A stretch of 42,870 nt of DNA from Hymenobacter sp. (GCA_025354605.1 JANXMN010000272.1:1-42870), one strand, 5' to 3'; positions 33,318 to 42,667 are shown, counted from the first letter of the stretch. Notes: generated by a model from the letters alone, not told the origin. A program made the numbers and translations.

Positions 33318-34142
33318 TCAGGGAATCACCCCAATGACCGGGGCTCGGGGCGGAAAGGCAGTGGCCGGGGCCAGCGCGACTGCGTCCCGACGCAGCCATC
33401 CCGCCAAGTGCCGCCGCCCCGGGCCGTAGGTGCCGGCGGCCAGCAGCATACCCAGCGGCGGCGCGCACAGGTACAGCCAAAGGCTCGCGTAGGAGCGCGC
33501 CAGCAGGGCCGAGGCCAGGGCGCGGGCGGGGTTCATGCCGAAGCCGGAAATGGGCACGGCCACCCACATATAAAATACCAGCAGCGCCGCCACCGGCCGG
33601 GCCCCGTGGCGGGCCAGCGCCGGCCAGTCGGCCCCGGCCAGCACCAGCAGCAGCAGGAAATAGGCCGTGCCCGCCTCCACCACGAATGCCGCCACCACGC
33701 CCACCAGCCCCGGCAGGCGCGGCCCGAGCAGCAGAAATTGAATGGGCGGCCCCGAAAAATCCATGTGCAGCTGGCTGGCCACCAGCGCCAGCCCCGCCAC
33801 CGCGCCCACCGCCTGCGCCAGGCCGTAGGCCAGGGCGTCGCGCCCGCTGATGCGGTCCAGGCAATAGAAAGCCAGCGTCACGGCCGGGTTGAGGTGGGCC
33901 CCCGAGCGGCGGCCCCAGCCCGACTCGGCGAGGCCCAGCGCCAGCCCGCCCACGGCCAAGCACAGCAGCCCGCGCCGGAGCCCCGGCCACGGCTGCAACG
34001 CCTGGTGCAGCATCGAGCCGGGCGCTTCGAGCAGCGTGGCGCACCAGCCTACCCCGGCCATGAACACGGCCAGCCCCAGGGCCTCGATGCCGTATTCGGC
34101 CCAGGAGCGGGCGGGGGGCGCGGCAGTCGGCATAGGTGTCAT
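33318..34142 (-). CDS. Aquaporin/MIP family channel
   Basis: A 274-residue channel with six helices and both NPA loops: GAHLNPAVTL (residues 85-87) and GFGMNPARAL (204-206), with the Arg after the second NPA that forms the selectivity filter. It conducts water or small polyols across the inner membrane. The start codon overlaps the debranching-enzyme stop (ATGA at 34139-34142), so translation is coupled. Placement in a glucan-breakdown operon points to osmotic adjustment or polyol transport. Confidence 0.9.
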   Translation of the reverse strand: MTPMPTAAPPARSWAEYGIEALGLAVFMAGVGWCATLLEAPGSMLHQALQPWPGLRRGLLCLAVGGLALGLAESGWGRRSGAHLNPAVTLAFYCLDRISGRDALAYGLAQAVGAVAGLALVASQLHMDFSGPPIQFLLLGPRLPGLVGVVAAFVVEAGTAYFLLLLVLAGADWPALARHGARPVAALLVFYMWVAVPISGFGMNPARALASALLARSYASLWLYLCAPPLGMLLAAGTYGPGRRHLAGWLRRDAVALAPATAFPPRAPVIGVIP

Positions 34143-36181
34143 GAGGTTGAATGAGCCGCCGCCGCTCCGGCAGATTCGGCCGTGCTGGCAACTCCGGCTG
34201 CTTGGGATTGGGCCGGGGCGGGCGCGTACTGGTAGGCTACGCGCAGCACTTCCGCCACGCCCCAGGCCTGCGCGATGCAGCCGCGGGGCTGGTGCGGGGC
34301 CTCGCCGTCGAAGATTTCCGACACAGTGCCCAGCCCGGCCTCGCCGAGGTGGTAGGCAAAGCCGTCGAGCACGGCCCGCACGCGGGCGGGGCCGGCGGCC
34401 GGGCCGTGCACTTGTATCAGGGCGTCGCAGTAAGGCCCCAGCCACCAGCTCCACACGGTGCCCTGGTGGTAGGCCCCGTCGCGCTGCCACGGGCTGCCGA
34501 GGTAGCGCGGGCAGTAGGCGGGGTCGGTGGGAGCGAGGCTGCGCAGGCCCACGGGCGTAAGCAGCTCCTGTTCCACCACGGCCAATACCTGGGCGGCCCG
34601 CGCGCCGGTGAGCAGGGGGTAGGGCAGGCTCAGGGCCAGGAGCTGGTTGGGGCGCAGGCTGGCGTCGGGCGGGCCGGCGGGGGGCAGGCAGTCGTAGAGG
34701 CAGCCCCGTTCCTCGTTCCAGAACGCGGGCTCGAACGCGGCCTGCACCCGGTCGGCTTCAGCGCGGAGCTTGGCGGCTTCGGCGGGGCGGCTGGCTTCGT
34801 CGAGCAGGTCGGCGGTGAGGCGCAGGGCGTTGTACCACAGGGCTTGAATCTCGACTGGCTGGCCGCGCCGGGGCGTCACCACCCAGTCGCCCACTTTGGC
34901 GTCCATCCAGGTAAGCTGCTCGCCGTCGGCCCCGGCCGAGAGCAGGCCGTTTTCGGCCACGTGAATGCCGTAGCGGGTGCCGCGCCGGTGCCAGGCCAGG
35001 CTGTCGAGCAGCACCGGCAGCAGGGTATCGCGTACGAACCCGGCATCGCCCGAGGCCTGCCCGTACTGCCTGGCGGCCACGAAAAACCACAGCGTGGCGT
35101 CCACGGTGTTGTATTCGGGCGCGGCCCCCGAGTCGGGGAAGCGGTTGGGCAGCAGGCCCTCGCTCATCGCATTGGCGAAGGCTTGGAGGATGCGCCGGGC
35201 CTCGGCGAAGCGCCCCGTCGTCAGGCACAGGCCGGGCAGGGCAATCATGGTGTCGCGGCCCCAGTCCGTAAACCAATGGTAGCCGGCGATGACGGTGTTC
35301 AGGTCGGCGTCGCGGCGCACCACGAACTGGTCGGCGGCCAACGTGAGGGCCCGGCGCAGCGCGTCGGCTGGGGGCGCATGAAGCAGGAGCGCCTCGCGCC
35401 GGGCCTGCTCGGTTGCCAGCAGGGCTTCGGCGTTTTCCGCGCCGGGCGGCTCGGTGGAAATGATGATGCCGAAGACCTCGCCCGCCTGCAACGTCCGCCG
35501 GAACACGCCGGGGCTGAACAAATCTTCCCGAAAATCCTGGCCGCGCTCCTGCTCGATGGCGTATTCGAACTGATAAAACCAAGTAGGCCGGGCTTCCAGC
35601 TCCGCGCCCGGCAAGGTCAGAAACAGCTCGGCGGAAGCTGGCCGGGGCCGAATTAAAAACGTGTCGCCAGTCTGCCGAAACTGCGGCTCGGCCGCCGCGT
35701 CGTGGTGCCCGAGGCTGTGGTAGTCGCGGCCGGCCAGCATTGGCAGCAGCTCCAGCACGAAGGGCGCGGGCGCGGCCAGCACCTCGTACACCACCAGCGT
35801 GGTGTTGCGGCCGTGCACGGCGGCCACGGTTTTGCGCAGGCGCACCCCGTCGGCCTCGTACTCAAACACCGGAAACAGGTCGCGGCAAAACGTTTCGAGG
35901 AAGCGGTTGCCGCCCGGGTGCACCGCGCCGGGGTATTGGTTGCAGCCCAAGTCCAGGCGCTGGCCGCCTTCGAACAGCACCGTCTCGTCGAGCTTGGCCA
36001 GCAGCACCTGCCGGCCCACGGGCGGGGCCGTGGCGGCCACCAGCAGGCCGTGGTAGCGCCGCGACAGCGCGCCGCTGAGCGTGGCACTGGCCCAGCCGCC
36101 GAGGCCGTTGGTTTCCAGCCATTCGTGGTGCAGGGTGGCGTCGTAGTCCATCAGGCGGGGGTGGCAAAAGTCGGGGGCCAT
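34139..36181 (-). CDS. Amylo-alpha-1,6-glucosidase / glycogen-debranching-type enzyme
   Basis: A 680-residue enzyme. The N-terminal GDE_N-type domain reads WLETNGLGGWASATLSGALS then RRYHGLLVAA. The C-terminal (alpha/alpha)6 catalytic domain (about 270-650) has AGYHWFTDWGRDTMIALPGL, YNTVDATLWFF and WQRDGAYHQGTVWSWWLGPY, typical of prokaryotic glycogen-debranching enzymes. It cleaves alpha-1,6 branches of glycogen-like glucans. The start overlaps the upstream glucosidase stop and its own stop overlaps the aquaporin start, both ATGA junctions. Confidence 0.92.
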   Translation of the reverse strand: MAPDFCHPRLMDYDATLHHEWLETNGLGGWASATLSGALSRRYHGLLVAATAPPVGRQVLLAKLDETVLFEGGQRLDLGCNQYPGAVHPGGNRFLETFCRDLFPVFEYEADGVRLRKTVAAVHGRNTTLVVYEVLAAPAPFVLELLPMLAGRDYHSLGHHDAAAEPQFRQTGDTFLIRPRPASAELFLTLPGAELEARPTWFYQFEYAIEQERGQDFREDLFSPGVFRRTLQAGEVFGIIISTEPPGAENAEALLATEQARREALLLHAPPADALRRALTLAADQFVVRRDADLNTVIAGYHWFTDWGRDTMIALPGLCLTTGRFAEARRILQAFANAMSEGLLPNRFPDSGAAPEYNTVDATLWFFVAARQYGQASGDAGFVRDTLLPVLLDSLAWHRRGTRYGIHVAENGLLSAGADGEQLTWMDAKVGDWVVTPRRGQPVEIQALWYNALRLTADLLDEASRPAEAAKLRAEADRVQAAFEPAFWNEERGCLYDCLPPAGPPDASLRPNQLLALSLPYPLLTGARAAQVLAVVEQELLTPVGLRSLAPTDPAYCPRYLGSPWQRDGAYHQGTVWSWWLGPYCDALIQVHGPAAGPARVRAVLDGFAYHLGEAGLGTVSEIFDGEAPHQPRGCIAQAWGVAEVLRVAYQYAPAPAQSQAAGVASTAESAGAAAAHSTS

Positions 36182-38814
36182 CAGGCGCGGGGTTGTAAGA
36201 GTTTGGCGATGAGACCGGTCCAGCCGGTTTGGTGGCTGGCCCCGAGGCCCCGGCCGGTGTCGCCGTGGAAGTATTCGTGGAAAAGCAGGTGGTCGCGGAA
36301 GTGCGGGTCGTTTTGCAGCTGCTTATGGGGACCCAGGGCGGGGCGCACGCCGGCCTCGTTGCGCAAAAACAGCCGGGTGAGGCGGCCGCTCAGCGCGTCG
36401 GCGATTTCGAGCAGGCTGCAAAACTGGCCGGAGCGGGTGGGGTATTCGACCTTGAAATCGTCGCCGTAATAGTGGTGAAAGCGTTGCAGCGATTCAATCA
36501 GCAGGAAATTGGTGGGAAACCAGATGGGCCCGCGCCAGTTGGAGTTGCCGCCGAACAGGTCGGTTTCCGACTCGCCCGGCTCGTAGCGCAGCATCAAGTC
36601 GCGGCCGGCGAAGTGCAGGCGGCAGGGGTGGTCCTGGTGGTATTTGCTCAGCGAGCGGATGCCGTAGTCGGAGAGGAATTCGGCCTCGTCCAGGGCCCGG
36701 GCCAGCAGGCGTTTCACGCGGTGGCCGCGCAGCAGCGATAGCAGGTGGCTTTGGCCCATGCCGGGCTCCTGCCAGCGGCTCACCTGCTCGGCCAGCAGGG
36801 GCCGGTTTTCCAGAAACCACTGCAGCCGGGCCACGAACTGCGGCACGGCGGCCAGCACCTCATCGTCGAGCACCTCCACGGCAAAGAGTGGAATCAGCCC
36901 CACCAGCGAGCGGGTTTTGAGGAACTGCCGGCCATTGTCGGGCGTGTGCAGCACGTCGTAGTAAAACTCGTCCTCGTCGTCCCAGAGGTCCATTTCCTCG
37001 TCGCCCATGTTGGTCATGGCCCCGGCGATGTAGAGGAAGTGCTCGAAAAACTTACTGGCCAAATCCTGGTAGATGGGCTGGGTCTGGGCCAGTTCCAGGG
37101 CAATTCGCATCATGTTGAGCGCGTACATGGCCATCCAGGAGGTGCCGTCGGCCTGCTCGATGTAGGTGCCGGCGGGCAGCGGGGCCGAGCGGTCGAACAG
37201 CCCGATGTTATCGAGCCCCAGAAAGCCGCCCTCGAAGATGTTGCGGCCTTCGCGGTCCTTGCGGTTCACCCACCAGGTAAAATTCAGCAGCAGCCGGTGG
37301 AACACGGTGCCCAAAAATTCGAGGTCGCCGATGCCGTTGTTCTGCTTTTGGCACATTTTATACACCCGCCAGGTGGCCCAGGCGTGCACCGGCGGGTTCA
37401 CATCGCCGAGGGCCCACTCGTAGGCCGGCAGCTGGCCGTTGGGGTGCATGTACCAGTCCTGGCACAGCAGCCGGAGCTGGTTTTTGGCAAAGCCGGGGTC
37501 GAGCTGGGCCAGCGGCACGCAGTGAAAAGCCAGGTCCCAGGCCGCGTACCAGGGGTATTCCCACTTGTCGGGCATCGAGATGATGTCGGCGTTGTTGAGG
37601 TGCTTCCAAGCCGTGTTGCGGCCGTGCTGGCGCTCGGCGGGCGGGGGCGGCAGGGCGGGGTCGCCGGCCTGCCACTGGGGCACGTCGTAGTAGTAAAACT
37701 GCTTGCTCCAGAGCATCCCCGCGAAGGCCTGGCGCTGCACCCGACGGGCGTCGGCGTCGGCCAGCAGCGTCTGCACATCGGCGTAGTATTCGTCGGCTTC
37801 CTGGTGCCGCAGGTGCATCAGCTGGTCGAAATCGGCAAAAGGCTGGCCCAGGCCGGCCGCGCCCAGGCGCACGCGCACCACCTGGCTGGCCCCCCCGGCA
37901 ATGGTGAGCACGTAATGCGCGGCCGCCTTGGTGCCCGTCTGGGCGGGGTTGATGGCCGCGTGCGCCCCCTGCACCACGAAGTCGTTGATGCCGTCTTTGT
38001 AGTGCCGGCCGGGGACGGCAGCGGTTCCGTACAGTCGGGCAGCATTGGTTTCATTGTCGCAGAATAGCAGCGCGGGGTCCTGGTCGCAGTACAGGGCCCG
38101 GCTGCCCAGTTTGGCGTGCTGGGCGGCAATGGCGCGGCCGTCTTGGCTGGCTTCGAGCAGGGGCCGGCGGCTGTCGTCGAGGCCCCAGGCCCAGGTGTTG
38201 CGGAACCACAGCTGCGGCAGCACGTGCAGGGTGGCGGCTTCCGGGCCGCGGTTGCTCACGGTTATCTGCATCAGCAGGTCGTCGGGGCCGGCTTTGGCGT
38301 ATTCCACGCACACGTCGAAGTAGCGGTTGTCGTGGAAAATGGCGGTGTCGAGCAGCTCAAACTCGGGCTTGTCGCGGCCCCGGTGGGCGTTTTCCCGTAC
38401 CAGCCACTCGTACGGAAACGCATGCTGCGGGTACTTATATAGCATCCGCATGTAGGCGTGCGTGGGCACGTTGTCGAGGTAGTAGTATAGCTCCTTCACG
38501 TCCTCGCCGTGGTTGCCTTCGGGGCCGCTCAGGCCGAAGAGGCGCTCTTTCAGGATGGGGTCCTGGCCATTCCACAGGCCCAGGGCCAGGCAAAGCAGCT
38601 GCTGGTCGTCGCTCACGCCGGCCAGCCCGTCCTCGCCCCAGCGGTAGGCATAGGAGCGGGCCATGTCGTGGGTGACGTAGCCCCAGGCGTCGCCACTGGG
38701 CGAGTAGTCCTCGCGCACCGTGCCCCACTGCCGCTCCGAGAGGTAGGGGCCGAACTTGCGCCAGCGCGTCTGGTTGGCATTGGCTTCGGATAAGCGTTGG
38801 TGTTCGGCGGTCAT
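36181..38814 (-). CDS. GH63-like (MGH1-type) glucosidase
   Basis: An 877-residue glycoside hydrolase. The N-terminal domain carries [20 protein letters not shown] and [20 protein letters not shown], the opening of the bacterial glucosidase group related to GH63/mannosylglycerate hydrolase. The (alpha/alpha)6 catalytic part includes [20 protein letters not shown] and [20 protein letters not shown]. It should release glucose or a related sugar from alpha-linked oligosaccharides or glycosyl-glycerate; substrate not known. It lacks a signal peptide, so it is cytosolic. A 31-base-arm inverted repeat lies just upstream of its ATG. Confidence 0.9.
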   Translation of the reverse strand: MTAEHQRLSEANANQTRWRKFGPYLSERQWGTVREDYSPSGDAWGYVTHDMARSYAYRWGEDGLAGVSDDQQLLCLALGLWNGQDPILKERLFGLSGPEGNHGEDVKELYYYLDNVPTHAYMRMLYKYPQHAFPYEWLVRENAHRGRDKPEFELLDTAIFHDNRYFDVCVEYAKAGPDDLLMQITVSNRGPEAATLHVLPQLWFRNTWAWGLDDSRRPLLEASQDGRAIAAQHAKLGSRALYCDQDPALLFCDNETNAARLYGTAAVPGRHYKDGINDFVVQGAHAAINPAQTGTKAAAHYVLTIAGGASQVVRVRLGAAGLGQPFADFDQLMHLRHQEADEYYADVQTLLADADARRVQRQAFAGMLWSKQFYYYDVPQWQAGDPALPPPPAERQHGRNTAWKHLNNADIISMPDKWEYPWYAAWDLAFHCVPLAQLDPGFAKNQLRLLCQDWYMHPNGQLPAYEWALGDVNPPVHAWATWRVYKMCQKQNNGIGDLEFLGTVFHRLLLNFTWWVNRKDREGRNIFEGGFLGLDNIGLFDRSAPLPAGTYIEQADGTSWMAMYALNMMRIALELAQTQPIYQDLASKFFEHFLYIAGAMTNMGDEEMDLWDDEDEFYYDVLHTPDNGRQFLKTRSLVGLIPLFAVEVLDDEVLAAVPQFVARLQWFLENRPLLAEQVSRWQEPGMGQSHLLSLLRGHRVKRLLARALDEAEFLSDYGIRSLSKYHQDHPCRLHFAGRDLMLRYEPGESETDLFGGNSNWRGPIWFPTNFLLIESLQRFHHYYGDDFKVEYPTRSGQFCSLLEIADALSGRLTRLFLRNEAGVRPALGPHKQLQNDPHFRDHLLFHEYFHGDTGRGLGASHQTGWTGLIAKLLQPRA

Positions 38815-38828
38815 GTTTTTGAATGAAG

Positions 38829-38930
38829 AATGAGGAATGAAGAATGAGGAATGAAGAATGAGGAATTTGCACGAAGGGAGACGGCCGAAGAATTACTCAA
38901 TTCTTCATTCCTCATTCTTCATTCCTCATT
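38829..38930. repeat. Inverted repeat made of GAATGAAGAATGAG tandem units
   Basis: Three tandem 14-base units start near 38821. The segment 38829-38859 is perfectly complementary to 38900-38930 (31 bases) around a 40-base loop. It fills the gap between the glucose-dehydrogenase stop (38945) and the glucosidase start (38814). Confidence 0.85.
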
Positions 38931-38944
38931 AAGCCGCAGGCGTC

Positions 38945-39757
38945 TCACCCGCCCGACTCGAAACCCGGGTAGAGCAGCATGCCGCCATCGGCGAAAATGG
39001 TGGTGCCGGTGATGTAGTCGGCCTCGTCCGAAGCCAGCCAGGCAGCCACCTTGCCAATGTCCTCCGGCTCCCCGACGCGGCCGTAGGGAATGAGGCGGAG
39101 CAGGTCGGCTACCTCTTCCGGCGTGTCGCGGGCCGTGAGGTTGATGGGCGTGGCAATGGCCCCCGGCCCGATGCTGTTGACCCGGATTTTGTGCGGGGCC
39201 AACTCCTGGGCCAGGCTTTTCATGAGCAGCATCACGCCGCCCTTGCTGGCGGCGTAGTTCACGTGGCCCGCCCACGGAATTACCTCGTGCACGCTGCTCA
39301 TGCAGATAATTTTGCCGGCCGCCCGGCTCACTTCCGGCTGCATGCCGCGGCGCACAAACTCGCGGGCGGCGGCCTGGGCGCATAAAAACTGCCCGGTCAG
39401 GTTCACGTCCAGCACGCGCTGCCACTGCGCCAGGGTCATGTCCAGGAAGCGGGCATCCTGCTGAATACCGGAGTTGGCCACCAGGATGTGCACCGTGCCA
39501 TACCGCTCGATTACCTCCGCGAACATGGCGTGCACGGCGTCTTCGCTGCTCACGTCGGCCCGCACGGCGAAGGCCCGGCCGCCGGCTAGCTCGATGGCGC
39601 GAACTATGGCGTCGGCTCCTTCGGGGTGGCCGATATAATTGACGGCCACGGCGGCCCCGGCGGCGGCCAGCGCCAGCGCCACGGCTGCCCCGATGCCCGA
39701 GCTGGCGCCCGTTACCAGCGCTACTTGATTTTTCAGTCGTTGCGGGTTGTCAGTCAT
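38945..39757 (-). CDS. SDR family oxidoreductase, glucose 1-dehydrogenase-like
   Basis: A 270-residue classical SDR. QVALVTGASSGIGAAVALAL binds NAD(P); ANSG, the Ser in CMSSVHEVIPWAGHV and NYAASKGG (YxxxK) are the catalytic set. SVHEVIPW is typical of bacterial glucose 1-dehydrogenases, which oxidise beta-D-glucose to gluconolactone. First gene of the minus-strand carbohydrate cluster, ahead of two glucan hydrolases and upstream of gnd, consistent with glucose oxidation toward gluconate. Confidence 0.88.
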   Translation of the reverse strand: MTDNPQRLKNQVALVTGASSGIGAAVALALAAAGAAVAVNYIGHPEGADAIVRAIELAGGRAFAVRADVSSEDAVHAMFAEVIERYGTVHILVANSGIQQDARFLDMTLAQWQRVLDVNLTGQFLCAQAAAREFVRRGMQPEVSRAAGKIICMSSVHEVIPWAGHVNYAASKGGVMLLMKSLAQELAPHKIRVNSIGPGAIATPINLTARDTPEEVADLLRLIPYGRVGEPEDIGKVAAWLASDEADYITGTTIFADGGMLLYPGFESGG

Positions 39758-39841
39758 TTGCTAGCGAAAAAATGAAGCATAGGAAAGCCAGGGCGGGTGA
39801 TAAGCCGCCGACAAAAGCACGAGTTCACCCCCTCGAGTGGG

Positions 39842-40225
39842 CTAGTGCGCCGGCGGCATCATTCCGGCCGCCACGTGTTTGTTGAAGCGCGTCATGCGGC
39901 GCCCGGCGGGGTGCGGGGCGGGCATCACCATGCCGCTCATCGTCACTTGCTCGCCCTCGCTCAGGGGCATAAGCTGGCCGTTGGGCATCAGGATGGTGCC
40001 ATCGGGGCGCAGGGTGCTGCCATTGGCCAGGGGCATGTCCTGCGTGAGGGCCGCCATTTGCCCATCCTTCATCATCATCATGTGGCCGTGCTTTTTCACC
40101 GCGCCCGTGGCCGTGGGCGAAGAGCTGGCGGCGGCGCTGCCCCCGGGCGGCGGGTTTTGGGCCCGGGCGGGACCGCAAGTGGCGGCCGCCAATAGGGCCA
40201 GCAGGAGAGTAAACGGCATTTTCAT
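39842..40225 (-). CDS. DUF6799 domain secreted protein
   Basis: A 127-residue protein with a signal peptide (MPFTLLLALLAAATCGPARA), a low-complexity linker and the Met-rich block HGHMMMMKDGQMAALTQD, then MPLANGSTLRPDGTILMPNG and MPLSEGEQVTMSG. This is the DUF6799 pattern seen in Hymenobacter-type genomes. The Met/His content suggests metal binding, unproven. It follows the response regulator on the same strand, with a 17-base perfect palindrome upstream. Confidence 0.78.
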   Translation of the reverse strand: MKMPFTLLLALLAAATCGPARAQNPPPGGSAAASSSPTATGAVKKHGHMMMMKDGQMAALTQDMPLANGSTLRPDGTILMPNGQLMPLSEGEQVTMSGMVMPAPHPAGRRMTRFNKHVAAGMMPPAH

Positions 40226-40296
40226 AGGATGCGAGAGAACGGTTTGAGCATCCGGCAATGCACCGGAACCAGTGAGCAATTCCTTATTGGTCATTT

Positions 40297-40313
40297 GTAA
40301 TTTGGCAAATTAC
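40297..40313. promoter_or_regulatory. Candidate operator: 17-base perfect palindrome
   Basis: GTAATTTG-G-CAAATTAC at 40297-40313 is a perfect palindrome about 70 bases upstream of the DUF6799 start, after the response-regulator stop. It is AT-rich in GC-rich surroundings. A dimeric regulator, perhaps the adjacent response regulator, could bind. Confidence 0.5.
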
Positions 40314-40392
40314 TGCGCAAAATATCACAGAATATTCACGGTATTGTTGCTTTTGCATTACGGTCAGTGGCTGGTGCCGAAAATGCCAGTGG

Positions 40393-41097
40393 CTAGGCAA
40401 ACTGGTAGCCCTGGCCCCATACCGTCAGGATGTATTCGGGCTGGGTCGGGTCGGGCTCAATCTTGAGCCGCAGCCGGTTGATGTGGGAATTTACCGTGTG
40501 CTCATAGCCATCGTAAGCGCTGCCCCAGAGCTGGTTCAGCAGCTGCTCCCGGCTGAACACCCGCCCCGGATGCTGCATGAACCAGGCCAGCAGGTCGAAC
40601 TCTTTGGGCGTGAGCTGCACCGCCTGCCCACGGGCCGTGACGCGGTAGGCAGCCCGGTTAAGCGTTAGTTCGCCCTGCACGAAGTTGTTCGGCCGGGGCG
40701 TGGTCGCCGCCGGCAAAGGGGCCTGGCGCCGCGCCAATCCGTTCAGTTGGGCTTGGGCCCTGGCCCGGAGCATGGGCAGCCCAAAGGGGCGTACCAGGCA
40801 ATCATCGGCTCCCTGCTCCAGAATGCGCACGACCGCGCCCTCGTTGGCCACCCCAGAAAGGGCCAGAATGGCCAGGCCCGCCTGTTGGGCTCGCAGCTGC
40901 CGGCACACCGCCATCGCGGACTGGTCGGGGAGCTCCCAGTCGAGCACGAGGAGGTCGTACCGGCCGGTGGTGGCAGCGCGCAGGCCCGCCGCGCCGTCGG
41001 GCACTACGTCGGCCTGGCAATTAATGTCGTTGAGCACCAACTGCACGAACGAGGCGCACATGGGGTCAGCGACGATAATAAGTGCGTTAGTAGTCAT
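40393..41097 (-). CDS. OmpR/PhoB-type response regulator (orphan)
   Basis: A 234-residue regulator. The receiver domain has the phospho-acceptor Asp53 (LLVLDWELPD) and Ser81, but the conserved Lys before Pro is Arg (LVRPF, Arg103). The DNA-binding winged helix is complete (LTPKEFDLLAWFMQHPGRVF, HINRLRLKI). No histidine kinase gene lies next to it. Neighbours are a DUF6799 gene downstream and a divergent membrane protein gene. Confidence 0.92.
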   Translation of the reverse strand: MTTNALIIVADPMCASFVQLVLNDINCQADVVPDGAAGLRAATTGRYDLLVLDWELPDQSAMAVCRQLRAQQAGLAILALSGVANEGAVVRILEQGADDCLVRPFGLPMLRARAQAQLNGLARRQAPLPAATTPRPNNFVQGELTLNRAAYRVTARGQAVQLTPKEFDLLAWFMQHPGRVFSREQLLNQLWGSAYDGYEHTVNSHINRLRLKIEPDPTQPEYILTVWGQGYQFA

Positions 41098-41285
41098 GAT
41101 AGTATGGAGGAATAAGTTGCCTTAAGGAGGGTCGGAGCCCGGCCAGGTGTTGCGTCTGACGCCGGGTAAATAGATTACTTACATAGTCTTATCAGCTTTT
41201 TAAAAGCGGGTCTTGGTGTCGAAGTAGGGTTGTAAGAAAAGGGGATTGCCAGCGTCGAACTGCTCAACCAAAACGATGCTGCGCC

Positions 41286-41753
41286 ATGTCTCCCTTCGTC
41301 CTGCCCCCCGCTTTTGCCCTTGTCCGCCTGCGCTTGCTTCAGCGACCAGTCGCCGCTCAGCCCGTCGGGCCGGGCCAAGGCGCATGGCGGGCCGGGCTGC
41401 GTACGGCGCTGGCCGCTGCCTGCGTTGCCGCGTTCATTGGCCTCACCTGGGTACGGGCCGAATCGTTGGCGACCATGATGCCGGGAGCCTTGAACCTGGG
41501 CCTGGGCGTGCTGACCGGCTTACTGGGCAACTCGCTCGGCTACTGGGTGGGGGCGCTGGGCGTGGGCGCGACCCGGGCCTGCGTCGTGTCGCAGGCCTTG
41601 AAACTGGCCCAAATCGTGGGCGTGCCGGCCGGGTATCTGCTACTGGGGGGCCACATGCTGGCGCTGCCCCTGTGTGGTGCGGCGCTGGCGCTGGCGGGCA
41701 TCGCGTGGGCGCACCGGCAGGGGGCGAGCTGCACCAGCCGCCGCGCCGCGTAG
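41286..41753 (+). CDS. Hypothetical membrane protein
   Basis: A 155-residue protein with three hydrophobic stretches: GLRTALAAACVAAFIGLTWV, then about residues 63-95 (ALNLGLGVLTGLLGNSLGYW), and VGVPAGYLLLGGHMLALPLC onward. I do not recognise the family. It is divergent from the response regulator gene with a 188-base space. The other reading frames here look like shadows because only this one shows membrane-helix periodicity. Confidence 0.55.
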   Translation: MSPFVLPPAFALVRLRLLQRPVAAQPVGPGQGAWRAGLRTALAAACVAAFIGLTWVRAESLATMMPGALNLGLGVLTGLLGNSLGYWVGALGVGATRACVVSQALKLAQIVGVPAGYLLLGGHMLALPLCGAALALAGIAWAHRQGASCTSRRAA

Positions 41754-41939
41754 GCCACCAGCAGGCCTTGCGGTAGCCAGCGGCCGATATCGCGGGGTCC
41801 GGCCCTGATACCGGCTGATAACTGAGGCGGGGTTGTCAGGAATGATTCAATCGGGCGTCCAACCACTAAGTCCCTTGACACCAAGCCGTGCAGCGTTGCG
41901 GCAATGGTCATCCGGAAATCAATTTTGAGCCTTTATGTA

Positions 41940-42245
41940 ATGCCTATACCATCCTTCTTATTCAGCTGCCGGCAAGCCACGCTGCTTATCGAGCGCCAGG
42001 CCGCCGGACCCCTGCCCACTGCTACCCGCGCGCAGCTGTGGGCGCACCTGCGCTTATGCACCTACTGCCGACGATACGAGTTTCAAAGCGACTTCATTGC
42101 CCGCCAGGCCCGGCCCGCGGCCGGAGCTATGGTACCTCCCCATGTGGTGCTGCCCGCCGCTGCCCGCGCCCGCCTGCAGCAGTTGCTGGCGGCGGTCGTA
42201 CCGCCCGCACCGGCCACTGCCAGCGGCTTTTCTAAAGACGGCTGA
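41940..42245 (+). CDS. Zinc-finger anti-sigma-factor-like protein (zf-HC2 type)
   Basis: A 101-residue protein. FSCRQATLLIERQAAGPL followed by LWAHLRLCTYCRRYEF carries the Cys-x(n)-His-x3-Cys-x2-Cys pattern of zf-HC2 anti-sigma domains. No transmembrane segment follows, so it would be soluble, and no sigma factor gene is adjacent. The sigma factor at 19784 is 22 kb away. Start ATG 41940 gives the family N-terminus. Confidence 0.7.
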   Translation: MPIPSFLFSCRQATLLIERQAAGPLPTATRAQLWAHLRLCTYCRRYEFQSDFIARQARPAAGAMVPPHVVLPAAARARLQQLLAAVVPPAPATASGFSKDG

Positions 42246-42349
42246 AAAAATAAATGCCAGCGGTGTAAGGACCCTTTATAACGCCGCGTCTGTCACCCCG
42301 AATCCAATTCACCAACTCATTTCACCCCCACTTTTTTCACCTCATTTTT

Positions 42350-42607
42350 ATGCGCAAGTTCCTCGTTTCCGCTTCCAAGGCCCTGCTGATTACCGGCCTG
42401 CTGTTCTCCACTTCCGTTGCCTACGCCCAGGAAGGTGGCAAGATGAAGTCCGATAAAATGAGCCACGACGGCAAGATGGCTGACGGCAAGATGGCTGATG
42501 GCAAAATGGCCGACAGTAAAATGGCCGATGGCAAGATGTCCAAAGGCGATAAAATGACCCACAAAGGCAAGATGTCGAAAGATAAAATGGCTAAAGACAA
42601 GATGTAG
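42350..42607 (+). CDS. Pentapeptide MXKDX repeat-type secreted protein
   Basis: An 85-residue protein: a signal peptide (FLVSASKALLITGLLFSTSV, cut near AYAQ) followed by about ten short repeats of the form K-M-A/S-D/K-G (GKMADGKMADGKMADSKMAD). The mature part is nearly all Lys, Met, Asp and Gly, giving a charged, Met-rich, unfolded chain. It fits the MXKDX repeat group, of unknown function; metal binding is possible. A strong terminator follows. Confidence 0.85.
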   Translation: MRKFLVSASKALLITGLLFSTSVAYAQEGGKMKSDKMSHDGKMADGKMADGKMADSKMADGKMSKGDKMTHKGKMSKDKMAKDKM

Positions 42608-42632
42608 TCTGCCATTGCGCAAGCTGCCTCGC

Positions 42633-42667
42633 CGGGCCTGCTCTCTTGATGAGGGCAGGCCCGTTTT
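42633..42667 (+). terminator. Intrinsic terminator after MXKDX gene
   Basis: CGGGCCTGC (42633-42641) pairs with GCAGGCCCG (42655-42663) and is followed by TTTT. The inner bases CTCT/GAGG extend the stem. Confidence 0.8.

Noticed and set aside
32541..34154. Open frame of 537 codons on the plus strand across the cyclase and aquaporin genes
   Set aside because: Antisense shadow; the minus strand shows HTGTHVDAPRHF and both NPA motifs.
34151..38067. Two long plus-strand frames opposite the glucan hydrolases
   Set aside because: Shadows of high-GC coding DNA; no recognisable motif and they run against two well-supported enzymes.
41246..41776. Alternative 176-codon frame over the small membrane protein gene
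   Set aside because: Arg/Gly-rich shadow without hydrophobic helices; the frame from 41286 shows clear membrane segments.
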